This document shows, in pieces, positions 8,161 through 19,167 of a DNA stretch of 30,466 nt. The translations under genes and the position numbers were made by a program. This DNA comes from Gnetum montanum (Eukaryota; Streptophyta; Gnetopsida; Gnetales; Gnetaceae): NCBI GenBank assembly GCA_015680685.1, contig MNCI01034636.1, forward strand, positions 280,569-311,034, given 5' to 3'. The first letter of the stretch is position 1, and the number at the start of each line of letters is the position of its first letter. The notes below the pieces were generated by a model. The model saw nothing but the letters and a program-made list of their open reading frames with translations, had not been told where the DNA came from and searched no databases.

Positions 8161-11020
8161 TCAAATAGTCCTAGGCGATGGTGGCTTCTGAGGTTCTGAG
8201 GGAACTTCACCAACTTCACACATGTGCAGCAGTCAAGGTGGCTATGGCTATCCTACTACTACAAAAACTTCTAGTGGAAGGTGAAAAGCATCCAGCAATG
8301 CTTTCATTTTCTCCTCCTTACTTTTAAGATCGTGCACTATCCACACAGCTTCTCCAATGTGGGTCAGAATGGGCACATCGTAGGAACATGGGATTGCTGG
8401 AAAAAGCTCCTTCACATTGATAAACCAAGCAATGAATTATTTGCATTCAATGTCAAATACTCTGACTGCATCATTCAGCTTCTGGTAATCATTCATCTTT
8501 TTGGCTAAGTTCTCAACAGTTGATTGTTGATCCATGAATCATGCTTTGAGAACTTCGAGTTTAGCATTTGCAATCTCAAGCTTCTACTTGGTGTCTTTAT
8601 GATGTTTGAACTCTACCTCGTATAGCAAATACAAGCTAGCCACTTGTTTTTCTAAGTTTGACCACATCTGTCTAACAATCAGCATTACCAAGTTCACATA
8701 GCAAAAGTTGGCCAACTTCATGTATTCTATTATTTCTTCTATCTAAAACTCCTTTAGTCAAATCTTTGCTTTGTTGTAGGCATCAATACCATCAATGATG
8801 GACTATGAAACTTCTTTTCCTTGTTAAAGTTGTTGGAGAGCTTCATTTATTTTTTCCTTTGCCATCTAGATATGCTTCTCATTTACTTCCTTCTACAAGC
8901 CAACATGGTCTCTATAGTAATTTTTCACTTTTTCAAACTTCAAAGCTTCATTTTTCTAGGTGGCAATCTCAATAGTATATTTTTAGCATAAGGCATGAAC
9001 TTCTTCCATCGATAGATTCTAATTTTCTATGGCCAATTTCCTTAATTTGATATTCACCTTGGCAAGCTACTCCTACTTTTGATGAATGAATTCTTGCATT
9101 TGTTCTTTTTGGGCATCAACATTTCACAGGTGATGATTTTCTATGATCAGTGCTTCATTCTCATGATGCATTTGAGCCAAGTCCATCTAAACTGAATATG
9201 TCTTTGCCTCTACTATGGGCTGGTTGAAGATGGCCATTGCTACTTCCTCCTTTGCCTTCTTGAATCATTTTTAAAGTTGTTGGAAATCTTCATCTTTGGT
9301 TATTGTCAGGCTGAGGAGTGCAAGATCAGTAAGATGGGCATGTAATTCAACAACCTCCATGCCCAAGCATTAATTTTATGCTTGAGCCATTTCAAGTTGC
9401 CCCTCCAAGATGGTGCATTTACCGCTTTCTTCCAACAACTATGACTAGGTTGTAGTGATGTTATTTGGAAAATCAAAGATATCCAAAATTGATTGCCCAA
9501 TCCCCACCAGTTGATCCAACAATTCCTCATGCTGAGCTACATTCAACTTTCTACTAACCATGCCTATAGATATTTGTAGATCTCAAAGTGTAGATACATT
9601 TGGTGTAGATGCCACAGGTGCATTGCGTGCTTCGATGACATGGTCAACAACTACCTTAACCATAGTTTCTTACCCTTAGTGCTACATCACTAGTATAGTG
9701 GCTCTTTCACCTTCCTCCAAACACACCGAGAAGGAGAATGCATTCCCAGAGATTTTTGGGAATAAATGGTATTGTGATAATGACATCATCATCTCTCAAG
9801 CCTGGGATTAGACCTCATAGGCAATTGTCTTCGTTGGGTAGAGAATATTGGTCCACCACTTTCCATTTGGCTAATTGCTCAAGCCACCTCATTAAGATGA
9901 CTCAATACTAGTCGATACATAGATGGGTCAACACTAATCATCCCTGCATGCTACTCTTGCTCAAGCAAGAGCTACTCTTGGATTTCAAGTAAGCACTCAA
10001 TGGCTACATGGGCCTTTGACATTGTTTCTTGAGTAGGCAGTGGAGGTGGCAGCTTCTCCTCTTCTTGAGTTGTGGTAGGTGTCTTTTATTTCATGATTTC
10101 ATACCATGAAGCCAAAGGAGCATGCCTAATTATGTCATTGATGTAGCAAATGATTCTTGCCCTTTTGCAAAGTTTTCAAATGAGGCACATAAAGGACAGG
10201 GTTTTCCTTCCATGTTTTTTTTCCTTGAGATGATTTTCAATATCCAAATAGATTAGTTGTGGAAGGTTTATAGAAAACCTCCTACTTAGAGTGATGCATG
10301 CTTAGGTAGAAAGGACAGTCACCTTGCTAGGCCTTACCGTTGGATTGAGGTGATAAGTCACAATTTTGAAGTAGATGTGTTCTACCAGTGTGAGCACACC
10401 ATACTCCTTACGATCAACCCCGTAACACTGCTAGGTCCACTCTTTTATGGCCTCAGGATCACCTTTTGTTGATAGCTTAGCCAACTATGTTCTAATATCA
10501 AGCAACCCCAATGCCTATGCAATAGCCTCAACCGAGTAGGACACCTGAATATCTTTCATTTTCACTGTGGACCCTTACCTTCTATTGTTCCAAAAGAGAT
10601 ATGTCTCTCACATGTACCATTCTCCACTGAAATGATGATTGGCCACATGGGAGAGGTTTGCAATTGTGTCTTGACTTCTGCTGGAGCATTCTCTAGAATT
10701 AGCCCAAAGTTTATTTCTTGGAGAACTAAGTGTTGAATCTCTTGAGGCCTGATGATGTCAAGGCAAGCTCGAGTCAAAGTGACTTCAAGCCTTGGCATAG
10801 GTCTTGGTGCTTCCCCTCACTGTGATTGCTCTATTGGCACTTCTTCCTCTAGAATTTGTCAAACAGATTCCACTTTGGGCTTCTCACGAAGAGGTCACAT
10901 TGCATGGATTGCCTCTAGTGATTCTTGGGCTTGTTCTTGGTGGCCCCTTCCAACTTTGAACCATTTCTTCCTTGGTTGAGAGGATTCTCCTTCCTATGGA
11001 TGTCTCGGTCTTAGTGCCAT
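8161..11020 (-). pseudogene. Accessory 3' ORF of element A (coiled-coil, transposon-associated domain)
   Basis: This is a decayed frame of roughly 950 codons, between pol and the 3' LTR. A start ATG lies at 11020-11018, just after an in-frame stop, and the frame ends at TGA 8163-8161 after PSEPQKPPSPRTI. From 10798 to about 9900 one frame holds with only point stops. It contains MPRLEVTLTRACLDIIRPQE, YSVEAIA (about 10537), GVLTLVEHIYFKIVTYHLNP (about 10405-10345) and FSINLPQLIYLDIENHL. This resembles the 'putative plant transposon protein' domain found with plant retroelements, an identification from memory. After frameshifts near 9860 and beyond, the C-terminal half (about 9540-8520) is rich in Glu, Lys, Leu and Gln with coiled-coil character. 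It then gives a conserved-looking YDVPILTHIGEAVWIVHDLK block (8380-8320). The place is that of env-like ORFs, but I see no signal peptide or membrane anchor. Element B keeps only the first few codons. Confidence 0.65.
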
Positions 11021-11475
11021 CTATAATCACAATAAGATCATGGATTGGTAATTGTTGTGTAACACCAAGCAATTGGGATACCTTTATCTCTTTAGGATAG
11101 TTACACTTGGCTAAGTTGTGATTATGGCTAATTTAATTACTCCAATCATTATTTTATTTATGTGTTATTATTAATAAATCATCCTGGAGGTTGTTGAAAG
11201 GGTTAACTCTCAAAAAAATTGATGTTTGTGTATTGTTAAGGTTATTAACCCTTACGGGAAGTTAGAAAAGTTTTCAAAATTTTCATCAGAAACCTTAAGG
11301 TTTACAACCCCCATGATAAAGAGCTTACCTTTGGTAATTGCAGGATTGAAGAACAAAGTGATTTGGATAAACGACTAGGAAGTTAAGGGCTCTAGAAGGT
11401 TTTGGGCTCTCAAAAATGGCAAAAACTCTTTGTGTGTTATGAGGAAAATGACAAAAATTTCAAAGTATATGATGG

Positions 11476-11547
11476 TATATATAGGATTTTTGCATTGCAT
11501 CGATGGGGCCTCATTGACATGATCAACTACAATGATGAGGCCTCGTC
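11476..11547 (-). promoter_or_regulatory. Internal promoter-like module ahead of the 3' ORF
   Basis: On the minus strand, two GAGGCC-type 14-bp units (11534-11547 and 11502-11515, with a degenerate one between) precede TATATATA at 11483-11476. The 18 bases between repeat and TATA include a TTTTGCATT block also found in the LTR-A promoter, where the gap is 22 bases. It lies about 460 bp upstream of the 3' ORF start. The alternative is a fragment of a related LTR. Confidence 0.45.
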
Positions 11548-12387
11548 AATGTAGCTATTAACCACCATAGGCAATCATTGACTTTGGTCAAACTTGTAAA
11601 ATACAAAGAGTTTTTGAATGAAATTGGGTTCAAATGAAAGCTCAAAAGGCCATGAATAGTATGAAAATATGAGAAGATATTGTTGGAGATCATAAATCTG
11701 GAAAATAGAGAAAAATGATTCAAGGGATCAATGAAATAAAAGGTTAAGGGGAACTAAGCAGAATACATAATGGAATCTGCGAAATATAGGATTGTAGCAA
11801 TGTCTAACGTGAAGAACCCAACTAATCAAACCAAGAGCAATGCAAGTGGACCCTCCCCATAGCAAGCTCATGCCCTTTTTTCCCTTGCATAACCTCAACT
11901 AAGGAGTCCATGGGCCCCACAATTGATTAATGGTCATGAAACATTAAGGACCAACCAAAAAGAATCTATCTAAGAATTCAAACACATTAGACCAAGACAT
12001 AGGGCATAACATAGAACCTGGAAGTTAGGTGAGTTATGGCAACATGGATGAATGATAGAGAAGGTGGAATAGAATCCCAAATTAAGGTCATAAAAAGTCC
12101 CTTGTGGAATTTGTGTTTAAAATGACCTGAAAAGATCCATCTTTAGTCTAGACCAAAACCAACTACTTGCAGTGACTTTACATCACTATTCTAAGATCGG
12201 TCCACCTACACGAGGCACGAGAGTGCTTCTACAAAACAACCACCATTCCATAAAGAGCTGAAAAGAGAAAAATAGAAAGTGAGAGAGGACCTTAGTTAGA
12301 GGGGACCTTTAGGCATGGGTGCATTTCTTTCTAGTCCCATAACCTATTCTTGTAGCCCGTTTATTTTTCTAAGGGATGTGCTTTGAA

Positions 12388-12528
12388 TTCCCATCGTGTT
12401 TTTTTTTTTGAATTTTTGGATGGGAACTACACCATGCAAAGATGTATTCATTTATTGTGCCTACGAGGTGTGCTTTGAATTCCCATCGTTTTTTCTTTTC
12501 TTTTCTTTTCTAAATTTTTGGATGGGAA
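12388..12528 (-). other. Two tandem A-loop hairpins in the element A spacer
   Basis: Hairpin 1 has arms TTCCCATC (12388-12395) and GATGGGAA (12419-12426). Hairpin 2 has the same arms at 12480-12487 and 12521-12528, with T-rich loops on this strand, hence A-rich in the transcript. An outer pairing GGTGTG/CACACC extends hairpin 2. Element B has both hairpins with altered but still paired arms. Confidence 0.6.
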
Positions 12529-13169
12529 CCACACCATGCAAATAATTTATTTGACTTCCTATTAGTGATTGAAATGGAATGGTAAGAAGTCCATGAAAGA
12601 CACTCAAGCACTCAAGCAAGTAAAACAATGCAAAGAGTATTGAGTTCCCTTAAAGTCACACCCTTTACAAACCTTTGAATCCTTCCTAATTTTGTAACTA
12701 CCAAGGTTAATAATCAATTAAAAGTTTCTTTAATGGAAGGGACCTAAAATTCCTAGAACTAGGAAGACCATAGAATTTATTGGATGTGTGGATGATGTGG
12801 ACTCACTACCTATTCCATGAAAAATAAACCATGTCATAGTCATCAAACATCAAAATTCAAAAATAGAAACCAGACATCAACAATCACAACATTAAGCACA
12901 AACCATCATTAGTAAACAACAATAGCAGCACAGTGTCCTATGGTAATAAAGCAATTTTATTAGCAAAAATGAGGAAATATCACACTTGAACAAAACAAAA
13001 CAAGGTAAATTATATAAGAAAGTGTAAAATAATCAAGAAAGGCTCAAAGGTACTACCAATGGTCTAAAATTAGAAAAATAAAAACATAAAAAATTTGTAA
13101 AATAAATAATTTGTAAAAATCAAAAACGTGAAAAACAAAAATTAGAAAACTAAGAAGCCATATGGATTG

Positions 13170-13635
13170 TTAACATGGATGGCCATCTCCCCCACAACTG
13201 AGTTGGAAGGAGGAGATCCGAAAAAATGGAATATGGTTGTCCATCCATTGAGGTGGTAGTTGCACTGGCTTGTCTTTGTTTGAGAAAAGGTTTTACTTAT
13301 TGGATGTGACCAACTACCTTTTATGTGGGCTTTCAGGCTTGTAGATCAACATGGTCCCTAACGAAAAGGTTTTATCAATTATATAAGATGTCTCCCACAA
13401 TGTTTGAAATTCTACCTTCTAGGATACATGTGTGTGGTTCCAATAGAGAACCTTATCTCCTAGTTGAAATTTTACATTCCTTATTCTGAGGTCATGATGT
13501 TTCTTATTGAATTCCTTATGCACCTCGTTCAAAGATAGGGCCACTAATCAATTTTCATCTAGCACATTCAAGTTGATCAATCTTTCTTTTTGTGCTAGAC
13601 TTAGGTCAAGATTTAGATCACATGTTGTTGAGAGT
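13170..13635 (-). pseudogene. Integrase C-terminus of element A
   Basis: This is the end of the pol polyprotein. HHDLRIRNVKFQLGDKVLYW lies near 13500-13440, a typical integrase C-terminal GD-VL block. The frame then runs to SSFQLSCGGDGHPC and a TAA at 13172-13170. Element B ends at the same stop with the same GGDG-PC tail, so this is the real end of pol in the family. It is cut off from the catalytic core by the segment 13636-15306. Confidence 0.75.
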
Positions 13636-15306
13636 GAAACAACACCAAATTTGGGCCATTGGATCTTGACTACAAATTTTTCTAAGTGTCAACTCAAGGA
13701 AAATTTTTTCTAAGTGTTGAACCTATGCTCCCCACTACTAGGACTACACTCCAAAGCATAGTTAATGTGGTCTACAACACAGCTCTAGATTTGCAAGATT
13801 TTTTTAAGTGTCAATAGCAGTTACAAAATTTTCTAAGTGTTGGACTATGCTCTCACTACCGAGACTATGCTCTAGAGCATAGTCATTATAGTTTATGTAG
13901 TTGGCACAAAAATGGCCAGTGTTTTACAAATTTTCCTAAGTGTCAAGACAAAAGCTATTAGCCTTGCTAGGAATGGAAGAAACAATTTGGCTAATTTTTT
14001 AACTCTAAAACTATGCTCCCTACTATGCTCCAAAGCATAGTCAATGTAGTCTATAGAAAGACATCAATTTTTTGGCAAATTTTTCCTAGGTGTCAAGGCT
14101 ACGCTCTTGTTGCTAGAATTATGCTCTAGAGCATAGTCAACACTGGGGCTCATTTTTTGCAAAATTTGTCTAACTATTGGGACTATGCTCTAGAGTGTAG
14201 TCAACATAGTCATATAGAACTACCTTTAGAAACCTTCAGAATTCAACATCGGCTTTCATCTTAGCTCTGACACACCTTTGGAAAGAAAGATCAATAGTTT
14301 GCACTTCTTTTGCATCCTCCATTTGCCCCCAAATTGTACCTACACTCGACACCACTCAAAAGAGTGGACAATGTAGTCCCACAGTGTAGTCTCCAAAACT
14401 ACACTATTTTGCTTATTTCTAGGTACATTGTAGTCTTTTTGGCACTTGCATTGGCAATTTGGCAATGTAGTAACAATTTGACAATCTCATAGGGTCCATT
14501 GGAGCACACTCACAGAACAACATTTGCTTTAGTGGGAGCATAGTTGGGGTTAGCATAGTCCCCAATTACCCCTCTACCACATGGCACCTAATCCGTAATT
14601 CATGGCAATCCTAACCCTATGAATACCCTAGTGTTTCACATTTTAGGGGTTGGCATTTGAAGCATTCGGTTGGCAATTCTTGCATTCAATTGGCAAATTT
14701 GAGCATTGGCATTTCTTAGCACTTTGGCAAACACCATTGCACACCACCACAACACCATTGCATATAGCCTAGCACACCGTAGACCATAGCAACCCACCGA
14801 ACACCATAGCAGCCAACCCAGCAAGCAAAGACTTCACAGCGGATGTCAGTCTTCATAGCCTAAACACCCTGAGATTGTGACTACACTGCCTACTACTCCT
14901 ATTTGTACACTACATACCTCACCTTTTCTTGCAATTAACTATGCTCCCCTTGTTTGAGGTGATTCCACTTTCTCTCTCACTCACTTCCCATGCATTTTAG
15001 CATTTTCTCTCATATTTTAGCATTTTACTTTCATTTTTTTGCTATTTTCTACACATATTTGCACATTTGCACCTTCGTTTGGCACCAGAAACCTTGACTA
15101 TGTTCACCCTAGTTGACATCATGGATGCTACAAATATCATGCAAACCCCTAGCATTCATTTTCAGTGTAACACCCCATAAGTCCCAGTTTGATCGACAAG
15201 ACCATTCTGGGTACCCCATCTCCATTTTCCAGTAAGCCCTCACACAGACACAAGGTCAAGTTGTATGGCCGTAAACCTCTCAGTGTACCATTCCAACCTC
15301 CAATAT
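13636..15306 (+). mobile_element. LTR-like insertion with palindromic repeats in element A integrase
   Basis: Colinearity with element B breaks at about 13635 and resumes at about 15307, and B has nothing in between. The left part (13640-14230) is an array of ACTATGCTC...GAGCATAGT palindromes mixed with TTTTCTAAGTGTC repeats. The middle is rich in TTGGCA and ACACCA repeats. A CCTATGAATACCCTAG motif (near 14615) could be a weak plus-strand TATA, and TGTAACACCCC (15167), a common LTR start, is near the right end. The flanks GTTGTTGAGAGTG and GTTGCTATAAAGAGTG may be a degraded target duplication. It has no coding frame worth calling. Strand and element class are uncertain. Confidence 0.45.
13863..13884. 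repeat. 22-bp perfect palindrome
   Basis: GACTATGCTCTAGAGCATAG plus TC equals its own reverse complement. Weaker copies of the same palindrome lie near 13742-13768, 14013-14043, 14119-14138 and 14180-14202. Confidence 0.9.
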
Positions 15307-16351
15307 TTTTAGTTGCTATAAAGAGTGTATGAAGCTTGGATTGAATCAGGAGCATTGGAATTTCTTCGTACACCAACCTGTAGGGACAATAGGCAATAGG
15401 AAGTTTCCATGTTGAACGGTAAGCCTAGAGGGCATCATTAAGTTTTGTACTCCAATCTTTCCTATATTTTCTAATGGTCCATGTTAGTATTTTTGTGATC
15501 TCCTAGTTGGTTACCTTTGCTTGACCATTGGCTTGGGGGTGGTAGGGGGTTGTTAATTTATGTTCAACCCCTAAACATTGCATTAACTTTCTAAAAGTGG
15601 CACCTATGAAATGAGTTCCATTATCAGAAATTAGTGAATGTGGCATCCCAAACCTATTTACAATATTTTGTTGTATAAATCTAGCAGCAGTGGATGATGT
15701 ACAATTAGTAACGGCTACTGCTTCTGGCCATTTTGTGCATTAGTCAACTACTACGATAATATATGCCTTTTTGTTGGACATGGGTGTGATGGGACTCATG
15801 AAGTTAACACCCCATATGTCAAAAGGTTCCAATGGTTGAATCCACTGTTGAGGATCTTCCATGTGAGTGTTCATCCCCCCATCTCGGTGACAACATTCAC
15901 AAGATTGGACAAAATGGTGGGCATCCCTAAAGATTGTATGCCAATAGTATCCTACCATCATAATTTTTATGGCCATGCATCTCTTTGCATAGTGGCCTCT
16001 GCAAGGTCCTTCGTGAGCATACTAGAGAAAACATAGTTGATCTTCCTCAAGGACACACTAATGAATCATGCCATCAATGCACACCTTGTAAAGGTGTCCA
16101 TTGATTTCTATGAAATATTTGGCCTAATAGAGAAATTGTTACCTCTTTCTAAAGTCAAGATCTTGTGGCATCTTCTAAGTGAGAAGATAGGTGAGGATGC
16201 CATTCTACCAGGTTTTTTTTACAGATGTTTGGTCATTTAGTGCTCCTATAAAAAGGAGTTCATCTAGAAACTGATCAGAGAGTAGGCTCTACTCCTCTTT
16301 ATTATCTCATCTTAAGTAAGAGAGATGGTCAGGGATCACATTCTCGATCCC
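15307..16351 (-). pseudogene. Integrase zinc-binding domain and catalytic core of element A
   Basis: Reading down from 16240, the zinc-binding region leads to VGYYWHTIFRDAHHFVQSC (about 15950-15900). The core follows (WIQPLEPFDIWG, then MSNKKAYIIVVVD), then SDNGTHF and YHPQANGQAKVTN. Two of three catalytic acids are lost. The first Asp is Asn (AAC, in GVNFMSP near 15800) and the Glu is Lys (AAG, in GQAKVT near 15520). The second Asp survives. A TAG follows the VVVD block at about 15739. The sequence passes into YRLVYEEIP before meeting the inserted segment at 15306. Upstream, the RNase H/integrase linker is cut at 16351 by element B. Confidence 0.85.
16347..16351. repeat. Target-site duplication of element B, left copy
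   Basis: ATCCC directly abuts LTR start TGATGA. The right copy is GTTCC at 26394-26398, two transitions apart. Joining the flanks restores colinearity with element B's own RNase H/integrase linker (near 20640-20680). Confidence 0.6.
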
Positions 16352-17170
16352 TGATGACTGGCGAGGTACCCCTACGCCCAACCATACAAATCACTAAGGT
16401 GTTACACATCATCCGTTGAATTTCATGGACCTATAGTTATCTCATACACTAGTTTCTCTAAGAAATGAAATGGTGTTGAGAATGTTCGTTGTCTTCCCAA
16501 CTACACTTGTGAGGCTCAAGGGTATGGTTTAAGTGTTATTAAGGCATATGAATTTTTTTCATTTTATATTTTATGGATGTAATCACCTACAACAAGAATA
16601 AAGAGTCAAGTATATTAAAAGCTAAATTGTCTATTTCCTAGCTAGCCTAACATAAGTAATCACCCAGCTTTCCTGAATACATGTAGCACTACTAAGCTAC
16701 CAAACATTAAGCGTTACTGGGTTACCAAGTACTATATGAATGCTCGAAGTTGTCGTGCTCATGTTCATTAATCAACTAGAAACAAATTGCTTAATTGAAA
16801 TACATTTAAAGTAAAGATCAATAAAGCAAATATTAAGCTATTCTCAATGCTGCAAGGGTTGTAAAAGTAGTTCATTTTATTCTCATCACACTACTATGCT
16901 TAGGTAAATTAGTGCCCTAAAAAAGAACCATACACACTTTAGACTCCTTCTGTGGATACTCAAAAAATATTCTAAGTCTAAGGAAAAGAAATGGTAAGAG
17001 CTTCACTACCTTGCTTGAAAACTAAAAACTAAACTATGCTAAAAACTAAAACGTAGGTGCAGTATTTATAAACTTTGGATATATGTCCTGATGTCAGACA
17101 TCTGACGTCAAATCTAGGCCTCAACGTCACGTAAGAAACATTGCAGTAGACAACAAACGGTGATTTATCA
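16352..17170 (-). repeat. 3' LTR of element B
   Basis: 819 bp; on the minus strand TGATAAATCA...CAGTCATCA. TATAAATA lies at 17070-17063. Upstream of the TATA box are TGACGTCA (17103-17110) and a second ACGTCA (17124-17129), which resemble bZIP/as-1-type sites. Confidence 0.9.
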
Positions 17171-17184
17171 TACCCCCATGATTG
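17171..17184 (-). other. Polypurine tract of element B
   Basis: CAATCATGGGGGTA on the minus strand directly precedes the LTR start TGATAA. It probably primes plus-strand DNA. Confidence 0.65.
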
Positions 17185-17416
17185 AATGAAAACTCGTCCT
17201 CAAGTGAAGAAGAGGAGGAACAAGTTCTATACAACATAATATATTGGGTAGGTATGGGATTATTCACTGACAAACTAACTCAAATGAAACAAACATATAG
17301 ACTCTGAGTGCCCAAGTCTACAGAATTACAATTTTTACAAAATTAGATGTTCATGAAAAAAGGAGTGAACACCTTGAACAATATTAACATCCAACATCTC
17401 TTAGTAGCAGAAAAAT

Positions 17417-17440
17417 GAGAGAGAGAGAGAGAGAGAGAGA
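17417..17440. repeat. (GA)12 microsatellite
   Basis: Twelve perfect GA units lie at the place where element B lost the 3' ORF relative to element A. Confidence 0.95.
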
Positions 17441-18400
17441 ATAGATCCAACGAATACGAATGATCCTCATTGTGTGGTACTACTATGTCATCCTTGGTGA
17501 AGATAGTCTCACTTCTAGCCCATGCTTCCCACTACAATCACAACAAAATCATGAATTAGTAAGCAATGTGTACCACATAACTATTAAATGCCTTGTCTCA
17601 TCAGTGGAGACACTCAACTAGGTTGTGATTGTGGTTGATTGGTTCCTTGAGTAGTGTTAGCGGGAAGGTTGACAGATAGGGTTAATTAAATTAAGTGGTC
17701 CATTAAATTGAAAAATTTCAATACAAGGAAATATTTGAAGAGGGTAGAAGAATTCACAACAATAAAAATAACTAAAAATTGTCATGAAGATGTGTACAAT
17801 TGGATGTCATTGATGGGGTAAACAAAAAGAATTTGATTGTAAGAGTATCTAAGGGTAAAGAACTTAACTAACCCAACCAAAAGATATGCAAGTAGGTCCT
17901 CCCCAAAGTAGGCACAGGCCTTTTTGCCCTTGCATAACTTCAAATCAAAGATTCCATGGGCTCCATGGATGATTAATGATTACAAAAGGTTAAGTACAAA
18001 AACCAAAAGTAACTAACTAATAATTCTGACACATCAAACCAAGACATTGAATCAAGAACATGAAACCAGCAGTGAGGTGAGACATGGAAAGCATAGATAG
18101 ATGAGAGAAAGTGGAATGGAGTTCCTAATTATGATCACATAAAGTCCCTTGTGGATTTTTTGGTTCAATAACTTGATAGAATCCATTCTTAGTCCAAACC
18201 AAAACCAACCACGTTCAATGACTTTGCATTGACACTCTAAGACTAATCCATCCCCTGAGACATAAGAGTGCTCCCATAGAATAACCACTGTTCCAAATTA
18301 GAGAAGAAGTAGGAAGTGAGGAAGGACCTTAGTTAGATGAGAAAAGTCCCATAACCAATGCTTGTAGCCCATTTATTCTATCTAAGGGGTGTGCTTTGAA

Positions 18401-18542
18401 TTCCCATTGTGTTTTTTTCTTTCTTTTTTTTCTTTTTTTCTTTTTTTTTTTTTTTTGAAATGGGAACCACACCATGCAAAGACAAATGCATTTATTTTGT
18501 CCAAGGGGTGTGCTTTGAATTCTCATCATTTTTTTATGAGAA
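18401..18542 (-). other. Two tandem A-loop hairpins in the element B spacer
   Basis: Hairpin 1 has arms TTCCCATT (18401-18408) and AATGGGAA (18459-18466) around a 50-base T-rich loop. Hairpin 2 has arms TTCTCAT (18520-18526) and ATGAGAA (18536-18542) around a 9-base loop. An outer GGTGTG/CACACC pairing extends hairpin 1. Compared with element A, one pair in each stem has changed from C-G to T-A on both sides. Confidence 0.6.
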
Positions 18543-19167
18543 CCACAACATGCAAGGACTCATTCAACTTCCTTTATTAATTGGCATGGAATGGTAGGAA
18601 ATTCATAAAAACACACATGCACCTAGGCAAACAGAAAAGCACAAAGAATAATAAATCCCCTTGAAGCCACACCCTGTTCAAACCTTTGAATCCTTTCCAA
18701 TTCTAGAAACTATTGAAGTTACAAATTTATTAAAGTTTTATTAATGAAAAAGGGACTACACATTTCCAAAACAAGGAAAATCATAGAGTTTGTGGATGGG
18801 TGGATGTTGTGGACTCACTACCTATTACATGAAAAGAAACCATGTCCTAATTATCTATAATGAAATTCAACGCTAGAAACTAGACACCAACAATCAAATA
18901 ATAAAGATAGTACATACCAATATCAAGTACGCATTACCAATGTACTTGGCACTTATTAACAAAAAGCTAGAAAATCATAGCAAATAAAAGAAAATATAAC
19001 AGAAAGTGTAAAATGTTCAAGAAATATCAAATGTACTAATGATGATGTAAAAAAGAAATTAGAAAAGATTAATACCATGAAAACAAAAATATGTAAAAAT
19101 AAAGAATGTGAAAGAAAAAATGTGTAAAATAAAAAAAGTTTGAAAAACTAAGGAGCTGCTTAAATAA

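Larger units (their letters stand above)
11021..13169 (-). other. Untranslated spacer of element A between pol and the 3' ORF
   Basis: There is no gene in this 2.1-kb stretch. It is colinear with 17540-19167 of element B but longer by some 400 bp around 11370-11790. It holds a TATA-plus-GAGGCC module (11476-11547) and two tandem hairpins (12388-12528). Confidence 0.6.
7030..16351 (-). mobile_element. Ty3/gypsy element A, 3' portion
   Basis: This is the 3' part of a gypsy element read on the minus strand: integrase, long spacer, accessory 3' ORF, polypurine tract and 3' LTR. It ends at 16351, where element B is inserted; the rest of A (RNase H, RT, PR, gag tail) resumes at 26394. Element B is its relative and is colinear with it from the RNase H/integrase linker to the LTR, except that A has the 3' ORF and extra spacer sequence. 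A 1.67-kb foreign segment interrupts the integrase. No 5' LTR remains in the window. Confidence 0.85.
17185..19167 (-). other. Untranslated spacer of element B
   Basis: There is no gene. It is colinear with element A's spacer, but the 2.86-kb accessory ORF is reduced to its first few codons (near 17545-17470), next to a (GA)12 run. It contains two hairpins (18401-18542) and long T-runs at 18413-18456. Apparent frames there are homopolymer artefacts. Confidence 0.65.

Noticed and set aside
14636-14824. Minus-strand frame with MLGWLLWCSVGCYG
   Set aside because: It is a reading of short ACACCA/TTGGCA repeats in the inserted segment; no conserved domain.
18389-18597. Plus- and minus-strand frames rich in Phe or Lys
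   Set aside because: They are translations of the T-run in the hairpin loop of the element B spacer; no codon bias or homology.
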